Under the pieces are notes generated by a model. It made no database searches. It worked only from the letters and a program-made list of their open reading frames with translations, and was not told where the DNA came from. Positions 1 through 5,900 of a DNA stretch of 18,560 nt are shown here, in pieces. The position numbers were made by a program, and so were the translations under genes. Origin of the DNA: an uncultured delta proteobacterium. Lineage in GTDB: Bacteria > Myxococcota_A > Bradymonadia > REDH01. The first letter of the stretch is position 1. Every line of letters begins with the position of its first letter. The stretch covers positions 1 to 18,560 of the forward strand of contig CAIWGR010000155.1 in the NCBI GenBank assembly GCA_903912275.1. Reading direction: 5' to 3'.

Positions 1-825
1 ATCAGCTACGCAGCCGTGGAGCTGGCGCGGAAGGTCTTTGGTCGCATCGACGGCCGCCGTGTGCTGGTCATCGGCGCGGGCAAGATGGGCGCGCTTGCAG
101 CCAAGCAGCTCGTTCAGGCCGGTGCCGGCCAGGTCGACATCTGCAACCGGAGCGTGGAGCGGGCGCAGGCGCTGGCCGCCGAACTGGGCGGCAAGGCGCA
201 CGGCTTCGAGGCGCTCGGGCAGCTCCTCGAGGAGGCCGACATCGTCATCTCCTCGACGGGCGCAGCCGGCTTCGTAGTCAAGGCCGAGCTGGTGCGTGAG
301 GTCGTCGTCAGGCGCAAGTACCGGCCCCTCTTTTTCATCGATATCGCCGTTCCGCGCGACATCGATCCAGCCTGCGACCAGCTCCAGAATGTCTATGTCT
401 TCGACATCGATGACCTCGAGAAGGTGGTCGATGCCAACCTCTCGACGCGGCGCGCGGAGGCGATCGCCGGCGAGCGGATTGTGACGGAGGAGGTGGCGCA
501 GATGGAGCGCTGGTTCGCCGAGCACAGTGTGGTGCCGACCATCGTGGAGCTGCGCAACCACTTCAACGCGACGAAGGAGTCGGAGGTCGAGCGGATCCTG
601 CGCGCCCACCCGTCGCTGCCGCCCGAGCAGCGCGAACTGCTCCACCGCTTTGGCAACCAGCTCATCGCAAAGCTGCTCCACGGTCCAACGGTTGCGCTCC
701 GCTCCTCCACGGCCAGCGCCTCCGACCAGCAGCTCATGATGGCCACCTCGCGCCTCTTCGGGCTCCATGACCCCGGCGACGCCCAGCCGGCCGGTGCTGC
801 GAACGAAGGAGAGCAGGAAGGATGA
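1..825 (+). CDS. hemA: Glutamyl-tRNA reductase, C-terminal part (partial at window start)
   Basis: HemA reduces glutamyl-tRNA(Glu) to glutamate-1-semialdehyde with NADPH, the committed step of the C5 route to 5-aminolevulinate in the cytoplasm. The frame is open from base 1 (ISYAAVELA...), so the N-terminal catalytic domain with the active-site cysteine lies upstream of the window. Visible are the Rossmann NADPH-binding domain (VLVIGAGKMG, then ADIVISSTGA and FFIDIAVPRDIDP) and the helical dimerisation domain (EHSVVPTIVELRNH, then HRFGNQLIAKLLHGP). These are family hallmarks. The tail after the dimerisation domain is short and low in complexity. The stop TGA overlaps the hemC ATG (ATGA), so the genes are probably translationally coupled. 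A GTG at 16 could be mistaken for a start, but homology runs through it. Confidence 0.96.
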   Translation: MSYAAVELARKVFGRIDGRRVLVIGAGKMGALAAKQLVQAGAGQVDICNRSVERAQALAAELGGKAHGFEALGQLLEEADIVISSTGAAGFVVKAELVREVVVRRKYRPLFFIDIAVPRDIDPACDQLQNVYVFDIDDLEKVVDANLSTRRAEAIAGERIVTEEVAQMERWFAEHSVVPTIVELRNHFNATKESEVERILRAHPSLPPEQRELLHRFGNQLIAKLLHGPTVALRSSTASASDQQLMMATSRLFGLHDPGDAQPAGAANEGEQEG

Positions 826-1775
826 AGCAGCTTCTTCGACTCGGCACCCGTGGCAGCCCGCTCGCGCTCTGGCAGGCGGACCACATCACCGAACTGCTGC
901 TTGCGGCGCACCCGGGGCTGACCATTGAGCGGGTCGTCATCAAGACAGAGGGCGACCGCGTGCTCGACCGCCCGCTCATCGAGATTGGCGGCAAGGGACT
1001 CTTCATCAAGGAGCTCGAGGAGGCCATGCTCGACGGCCGCATCGACTTCGCCGTCCACAGCCTCAAAGACATGCCCGGAGCGCAGCCCGAGGGGCTGGTG
1101 CTCGACGCCTTCCCGACCCGCGCAGAGCCCTTCGATGTGATGGTCTTTCGGCATGCTGGCATGACGCTCGCGACACTCCCCGAAGGCGCCCGCATCGGCA
1201 CCGGCTCCATCCGGCGGAGCATGCAGCTGCTGCGCCACCGCGCAGACCTCGCGATTGTTGGCATCCGCGGCAATGTTGGCACGCGCCTCTCCAAGCTCTC
1301 GGGCGACGATGGCCTCGATGCCGTGGTGCTCGCCGAGGCTGGACTCAGCCGCCTCGGACTCCTCGACGGCCTCCACTGGGAGCGGCTCGGAGTCGAGGTC
1401 TCGCTGCCGGCGCCCAGCCAGGGCATCCTCGGCATCCAGGCGCGGAGCGACGACGCCGAGACGCGGGCGCTGCTCGCACCGCTCGACGACAGCGAGGCCC
1501 GCCTCTTCGCGCTCGCGGAGCGGGCCTGCATGTTGGCGGTTGGTGGCGACTGCAAGACACCCTTCGGCGCCTTCGCAACGCGGAGCGGCGATGGGCTCCG
1601 AATCGAAGCTCGGCTGATGGACGAGGACGGTTGGACCACCGAGGGCAGCCGCATGGTCATCCTCCGCGACGATCCCGCAGCGCAGGCCGAAGAGCTGGGA
1701 CGCCGGCTCGGCGAGAACATCCTCGAGCGGCATCGTGCCCGCGACGGCCGTCCTGGCCGCATCGATGGAGCGTAG
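822..1775 (+). CDS. hemC: Porphobilinogen deaminase (hydroxymethylbilane synthase)
   Basis: HemC polymerises four porphobilinogens into hydroxymethylbilane on a covalently bound dipyrromethane cofactor. The 317-residue product is of normal length. Seen directly: N-terminal LGTRGSPLALWQA, GGKGLFIKELEEAM, and VHSLKDMP with the catalytic Asp at residue 83. GTGSIRR (127-132) and IRGNVGTRL follow, then LPAPSQGILGIQ and the cofactor-attachment region VGGDCKTPFGAFA with Cys244. The start is the ATG overlapping the hemA stop, with AGGA-type purine tracts just upstream (806-820). The 3' end overlaps the start of hemD by 11 bases if hemD begins at 1765. Nothing suggests loss of function. Confidence 0.97.
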   Translation: MKQLLRLGTRGSPLALWQADHITELLLAAHPGLTIERVVIKTEGDRVLDRPLIEIGGKGLFIKELEEAMLDGRIDFAVHSLKDMPGAQPEGLVLDAFPTRAEPFDVMVFRHAGMTLATLPEGARIGTGSIRRSMQLLRHRADLAIVGIRGNVGTRLSKLSGDDGLDAVVLAEAGLSRLGLLDGLHWERLGVEVSLPAPSQGILGIQARSDDAETRALLAPLDDSEARLFALAERACMLAVGGDCKTPFGAFATRSGDGLRIEARLMDEDGWTTEGSRMVILRDDPAAQAEELGRRLGENILERHRARDGRPGRIDGA

Positions 1776-2559
1776 CGGCGCACTGCCGCAGCGGCGGCCC
1801 ACGCTGCTCTGCCTCCGTGCGCCGGAAGAGGCCCGAACGATGTTGGAGGCGCTCGACGCGGCGGCGCTCACGGGGCTTCCGCTGGAGGTGCTCCGCTACG
1901 AGGAGAGCTGGCAGCAGAGCGCCGATGCTGCTGCGCTCGCGGCTTCGCTGAACGCCGAGGATGTCGTGGTGCTGACCTCACGCCGCGGCGTCCGTGCTTG
2001 GCAGAACCTCTGTCTGTCGCTGGGCAGCAGCGCGCCCTCGACGCCTGTCGCTGCGGTTGGTTCCGCGACGGCGGCAGAGGCAATCCGTTGCGGCTTTGTG
2101 GTAACCCACACGGGCGACTCGGATGCCTACGGACTGGCCGAGCAGCTCGCGGTATCGCCTGTGTCGGGCCGTCTCATCTTCGCAGTTGCGCGCGAGGCCG
2201 CCGCCGCGCCGCAGGAGCTTCTCGCATCGCTCGGGCGACAGGTGGTGCGGCTGGAGACCTACGCCGCAGTTCCCGTCGCGTCGCTCGCCGCGAGCCTCTC
2301 CGCGCTCCGTCCCGAAGAGATTTCCGGCATCGTCGCGACCTCCGCGAACCGCCTCGAAGCCTTTGTCACCGCGCTGCCAGCCGAAGGCCGCAACGCCTGG
2401 CTCGCGCTGCCCTTCTTCGTCATTGGCGAGCGAACGGCGGAGCGTGCGCGGCTGCTCGGCGTCACGCGTCTGACGGTCGCCTCTGGCGCCTCCACGGAGC
2501 GGTTGGTAGACGCCGCGGCGTCGGTCCTGTTGGGCCCTCAACACGGAGAGAACGAATGA
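1765..2559 (+). CDS. hemD: Uroporphyrinogen-III synthase
   Basis: HemD cyclises hydroxymethylbilane with inversion of ring D to give uroporphyrinogen III. From the ATG at 1765 the protein is 264 residues, normal for a stand-alone HemD. The family is poorly conserved. The support is the two-lobed pattern of short motifs (VVLTSRRGVRAW, AVGSATAAEAIRCGF, ATSANRLEAF, FFVIGERTAERARLLG and a final STERLVDA) and the position between hemC and hemB. A GTG at 1735 would add ten residues inside hemC. The ATG is preferred because the family starts close to the first beta strand, though no strong ribosome binding site marks either. The stop overlaps the hemB start as ATGA. There is no fusion to a SUMT (CobA) domain. 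Confidence 0.92.
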   Translation: MERSGALPQRRPTLLCLRAPEEARTMLEALDAAALTGLPLEVLRYEESWQQSADAAALAASLNAEDVVVLTSRRGVRAWQNLCLSLGSSAPSTPVAAVGSATAAEAIRCGFVVTHTGDSDAYGLAEQLAVSPVSGRLIFAVAREAAAAPQELLASLGRQVVRLETYAAVPVASLAASLSALRPEEISGIVATSANRLEAFVTALPAEGRNAWLALPFFVIGERTAERARLLGVTRLTVASGASTERLVDAAASVLLGPQHGENE

Positions 2560-3557
2560 GCGGCTCCTTCCCCATGATCCGCATGCGCCGCATGCGTCGC
2601 GACGACTTCTCCCGCCGGCTGATGCGGGAGAACCGCCTGACCGCCGACGACCTCATCTACCCCATGTTTGTGACGGAGGGGGAGCGCACGGAGGCGACCA
2701 TCTCCTCCATGCCTGGCGTCTTCCGGCTCTCCATCGACCTGCTGGTCGAGCGCGCTGCCGAGGCCCATCGGCTCGGCATCCCCGCGGTGGCCATCTTCCC
2801 GGTCATCGAGGCCTCCAAGAAGGACGAATTCGCGGCCGAGTCGCACAACGCGGACGGGCTTGTGCAGCGGGCCGTGCGCGCGCTCAAGGCGGCCATCCCC
2901 ACGCTCGGCGTCATCACCGATGTGGCCCTCGACCCCTACACGATCCACGGGCAGGACGGGCTCATCGACGAGCACCACTACGTCATCAACGATCAGACCA
3001 TCGACGTGCTCAAACTGCAGGCGCTCTCGCACGCGGAGGCGGGCGCAGATGTTGTCGCGCCCTCCGACATGATGGATGGCCGCATCGGCGAAATCCGGCT
3101 CGCGCTTGAGCTGGCGGGATTCGTGAACACCCGCATCTTGGCCTACTCCGCCAAGTATGCCTCCTGCTTCTACGGTCCCTTCCGCGACGCCGTCGGCTCT
3201 GCGGCCAGCCTCGGCGGAGCAGACAAGAAGAGCTACCAGATGGACCCCGCCAACAGCGATGAGGCGCTCCGCGAAATCGGGCTCGACCTCGATGAGGGCG
3301 CCGACATGGTGATGGTCAAACCGGGCATGCCCTATCTCGACATCGTCCGCCGCGCGAAGGAGCGGTTTGGCGCTCCCACCTACGCCTACCAGGTGAGCGG
3401 TGAGTACGCGATGCTCAAGGCCGCGGCGGCCAACGGCTGGCTCGACGAGCGCGCTGCGGTGCTCGAGTCGCTGCTCTGCTTCAAGCGGGCCGGCGCAGAC
3501 GGCATCCTCACCTACGCTGCGCTCGACGCGGCCCGCTGGCTCGCTGAGCACCACTGA
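2556..3557 (+). CDS. hemB: Delta-aminolevulinic acid dehydratase (porphobilinogen synthase), non-zinc-site type
   Basis: HemB condenses two 5-aminolevulinates to porphobilinogen. The product has 333 residues. Schiff-base lysines are seen as AYSAKYAS (Lys200) and MVMVKPGMPY (Lys255). APSDMMDGRIG, YQMDPANSDEA and QVSGEYAML are also intact. The metal-site stretch at 122-135 reads DVALDPYTIHGQDG, so it lacks the cysteine triad of zinc enzymes and matches the Mg-type, as in Pseudomonas HemB. Metal use itself is inferred. GGAG at 2545-2548 lies seven bases before the ATG, and the ATG overlaps the hemD stop. The gene order places it after hemD although its reaction is earlier in the pathway. Confidence 0.97.
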   Translation: MSGSFPMIRMRRMRRDDFSRRLMRENRLTADDLIYPMFVTEGERTEATISSMPGVFRLSIDLLVERAAEAHRLGIPAVAIFPVIEASKKDEFAAESHNADGLVQRAVRALKAAIPTLGVITDVALDPYTIHGQDGLIDEHHYVINDQTIDVLKLQALSHAEAGADVVAPSDMMDGRIGEIRLALELAGFVNTRILAYSAKYASCFYGPFRDAVGSAASLGGADKKSYQMDPANSDEALREIGLDLDEGADMVMVKPGMPYLDIVRRAKERFGAPTYAYQVSGEYAMLKAAAANGWLDERAAVLESLLCFKRAGADGILTYAALDAARWLAEHH

Positions 3558-3733
3558 TGGAGCCGCCCCGGTACAAGGTCGTCGAGCTGCTCTCCGTCAC
3601 CGAGGAGGCGCTGCAGCTTCGCGTGAACGAGGCGGCCGCCGAGGGCTGGCTGCTGGACCGAATCGACTACGTGAAGGAGCCGGGCGTTCGCCGCCCGCAG
3701 ATGGCCTTCCTCTTCTTTGTGCGCGGCGCCTAG
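3557..3733 (+). CDS. Small DUF4177-like protein embedded in the heme operon
   Basis: A 58-residue frame begins at an ATG fused to the hemB stop (TGATG) and ends at TAG, 29 bases before hemE. The protein starts MEPPRYKVVELLSVTEE, continues with NEAAAEGWLLDRIDYV, and ends MAFLFFVRGA. The pattern 'YKVVE ... alternating helix ... AEGW(x)L ... final hydrophobic strand' is that of DUF4177-type small alpha/beta proteins. Family assignment is by eye. It has no signal peptide, membrane segment or cysteine. Stop-start coupling to hemB, the same strand and the protein-like composition make it a real gene rather than a spacer. Function is unknown. Its place suggests co-expression with heme enzymes but does not prove a role in heme synthesis. 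Confidence 0.78.
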   Translation: MEPPRYKVVELLSVTEEALQLRVNEAAAEGWLLDRIDYVKEPGVRRPQMAFLFFVRGA

Positions 3734-3752
3734 CTGCCCGTCGCCTCTCTCT

Positions 3753-3756
3753 GGAG
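3753..3756 (+). promoter_or_regulatory. Ribosome binding site fixing the hemE GTG start
   Basis: GGAG lies six bases upstream of the GTG at 3763. It selects this GTG over in-frame starts further upstream, which would run back through the small gene and hemB. Confidence 0.65.
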
Positions 3757-3762
3757 CTCTTC

Positions 3763-4788
3763 GTGACCGAAACCCCTCTCTTCCTCCGCGCGCTCGCCGG
3801 CGAAGACACCGCAACTGCTCCCGTCTGGTTCATGCGTCAGGCCGGTCGCTACCTGCCGGAGTATATGGCGCTCAAGGAGAAGCATGGCTTCTGGACCATG
3901 ATGCGTGAGCCCGAGCTCGCCATCGAGGTCACGCTGCAGCCCATCCGGCGGCTGGGTGTGGATGCTGCCATCCTCTTCTCCGACATCATGACGCCGCTGC
4001 CCGACATGGGCGTCGAGGTCGCCTTCAAGCCCGGCCCGGTGGTTGCCGAGCCACTGCGGAGCCGCGCCGCGATCGAGGCGTTGCGGGTGCCGGAGCAGGG
4101 CGAGATTGCGCCCTTCGTCGGCACGATCCTGAAGGGGCTTAGGGCCGCATCGCCCGTGCCAGTCATCGGCTTTGCGGGCGCGCCATTCACGCTCGGCTGT
4201 TACCTGGTCGAGGGAGCCGGAAGCAAAGACTACGGTCGCATGCGCGGGCTCATGAAGTCCGACCCCGAGGCCGCCCAGATGCTCTTCGACAAGTTGGCGA
4301 CGCTCACCGCCCGCTACCTCTGCATGCAGGTCGAGGCAGGTGCGCAGGCGGTGCAGCTCTTCGACTCGTGGGCAGGGCTGCTCGACGCCGAGACCTACCG
4401 CCGCTTCGCAGCGCCGGCGAATCGCCGCATCCTCGAGGCGGTGGGCGCGATGGGTGTGCCCCGCATCATGCTGGCGGTCGACGCTGCCCACCTCTGGACC
4501 GAGATCGCTGCGCTGCCCTGTGAGGCCGTCAGCGTAGACTGGCGCCACCCGCTCTCCGTCGCCCGCAAGGCCTTCGGCACGCGCGCGATTCAAGGCAACC
4601 TCGACCCGGCCGAGCTCCTTGGCGCCGGCGAGACCATCGACGCGGCGGTCGACCGCGTTCTGCACGAAGGTCTGGGTGGCGCGCACATCTTCAACCTCGG
4701 TCATGGCATCATGAAGGAGACTGCGCCCGACATGGCCCTCCGTGCCATCCGCCGCGCGCAGGCATTCGACCGAAGGAAGGCCCCATGA
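3763..4788 (+). CDS. hemE: Uroporphyrinogen decarboxylase
   Basis: HemE removes four acetate carboxyls from uroporphyrinogen III to give coproporphyrinogen III. It needs no cofactor. From the GTG at 3763 the protein is 341 residues, normal for the family. Motifs include PVWFMRQAGRYLPEY (Arg25 and Arg29), ILFSDIMTPL with the catalytic Asp74, and GFAGAPFTLGCYLVEG. FDSWAGLL, QGNLDP and the C-terminal IFNLGHGI (His314) complete the set. All signature residues are present. Upstream, 29 bases separate it from the small DUF4177-like gene. Downstream the stop overlaps the hemH start (ATGA). Confidence 0.97.
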   Translation: MTETPLFLRALAGEDTATAPVWFMRQAGRYLPEYMALKEKHGFWTMMREPELAIEVTLQPIRRLGVDAAILFSDIMTPLPDMGVEVAFKPGPVVAEPLRSRAAIEALRVPEQGEIAPFVGTILKGLRAASPVPVIGFAGAPFTLGCYLVEGAGSKDYGRMRGLMKSDPEAAQMLFDKLATLTARYLCMQVEAGAQAVQLFDSWAGLLDAETYRRFAAPANRRILEAVGAMGVPRIMLAVDAAHLWTEIAALPCEAVSVDWRHPLSVARKAFGTRAIQGNLDPAELLGAGETIDAAVDRVLHEGLGGAHIFNLGHGIMKETAPDMALRAIRRAQAFDRRKAP

Positions 4789-5900
4789 GCACCACCCGTC
4801 CCCCGACCGCCATCGTCCTCCTCAACCTCGGCGGCCCCGCCGACCTCGAGCAGGTAGGAGGATTCCTGCAGCGGCTTTTTGCCGACCGCGAGATCATCAA
4901 GCTCCCGCTGCAGCGCTGGCTTGGCCCCTTCATCGCCTCGCGCCGCACACCCAAGGTCAAGCGGCTCTACGCCGGCATCGGCGGCGGCTCGCCCATCCTG
5001 CGCTGGACGGAGACACAGGGGCGCGGCATGTGCGAACGTTTGGACCAGCTCTCGCCCGAGACGGCGCCCCACAAGTTCTACGTCTCCTTCCGCTATGCGC
5101 CGCCCTTCGCAGACGATGCGCTCCGCGCGATGAAGGCCGACGGCGTGACCCGCGCCATCGCCTTCACCCAGTATCCCCACTTCTCCTGCGCGACCACCGG
5201 CTCGAGCCTCAACGACCTCTGGCGTGCGGCCGATCGCACCGGCACCGCCGACGCCTTCCAATGGAGCGTCATCGACCGCTGGCCACTCCACGACGGCTTC
5301 GTCGAGGCCATGACCGATGCGGTCCGCGAAGGCCTCGCCCGCTTCTCCGAGGAGGAGCGCAAAGACACGGTCATCCTCTTCTCTGCACACTCGCTCCCCG
5401 TCGATGTCGTCGACCGCGGCGATGCCTATCCGCCCGAGGTCGCAGCCACCGTCTCGGCAGTGATGGACAAGCTCGGCCGCCAGAACGAGTACATCCTCTG
5501 CTGGCAGTCGGCGGTGGGCCCTGTGCGATGGCTCGGGCCCGCGACCGACACGACCATCCGCGGCCTCGCCGCGCGTGGCGTGAAGCGGGTACTCACCGTC
5601 CCGATCGCCTTCACCAGCGACCACATCGAGACGCTCTCCGAGATCGACATCGAGTATGCGGAGTTGGCCCATGAGGTCGGTCTGCTCCGCTTCGAGCGGG
5701 CGCCCGCGCTCAACGACGCGCCCCGCTTCCTCGACGCCATGGCCGACATCGTAAAGAAGCACATCGACAGCGGCCTGGCCTGCTCGCGCCAGTATTCGCT
5801 CCGTTGTCCCACCTGCGTGAACCCCTACTGTCGCGACCTCCGCAACCCCATCGTTCCCTACGAGCGGCGTCCGCTTCCCGCAGCGCTCGTCGAGGGCTAG
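4785..5900 (+). CDS. hemH: Ferrochelatase, animal-like with a full set of [2Fe-2S] cysteines
   Basis: HemH inserts ferrous iron into protoporphyrin IX, the last step of protoporphyrin-dependent heme synthesis. The product has 371 residues. The catalytic motifs are FSAHSLP (His202) and FTSDHIETL (Glu282). Unlike most short bacterial enzymes it has a C-terminal extension with CPTCVNPYCR (Cys341, Cys344, Cys349) and an internal FSCATTGSSLN (Cys135). From memory of the human enzyme, these match the cluster ligands Cys196, Cys403, Cys406 and Cys411, with a near-constant offset of 61-62 residues. Intervening blocks such as AFTQYP, DRWP, WQS.VGP and PIAFTSDHIETL are also animal-like. AAGGAAGG at 4773-4780 is the ribosome binding site. 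The stop TAG overlaps the stop of the convergent gene within CTAG. No membrane segment is evident; association with the membrane is inferred from the family. Confidence 0.97.
   Translation: MSTTRPPTAIVLLNLGGPADLEQVGGFLQRLFADREIIKLPLQRWLGPFIASRRTPKVKRLYAGIGGGSPILRWTETQGRGMCERLDQLSPETAPHKFYVSFRYAPPFADDALRAMKADGVTRAIAFTQYPHFSCATTGSSLNDLWRAADRTGTADAFQWSVIDRWPLHDGFVEAMTDAVREGLARFSEEERKDTVILFSAHSLPVDVVDRGDAYPPEVAATVSAVMDKLGRQNEYILCWQSAVGPVRWLGPATDTTIRGLAARGVKRVLTVPIAFTSDHIETLSEIDIEYAELAHEVGLLRFERAPALNDAPRFLDAMADIVKKHIDSGLACSRQYSLRCPTCVNPYCRDLRNPIVPYERRPLPAALVEG

Noticed and set aside
393..1871. Long minus-strand open frame (492 codons) opposite hemA, hemC and hemD
   Set aside because: Its protein is low-complexity and Arg/Ala/Glu-rich, and it lies antisense to three well-supported genes. 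GC-rich codon bias keeps such frames open.
1998..2555. N-terminal extension of the hemB frame back to 1998
   Set aside because: The extra residues are arginine-rich and overlap hemD in another frame. HemB homology begins at the ATG at 2556, which has a good ribosome binding site.
3400..3762. Upstream extension of the hemE frame
   Set aside because: It runs through hemB and the small gene in a third frame and has no HemE-like sequence; the GTG at 3763 has a ribosome binding site.
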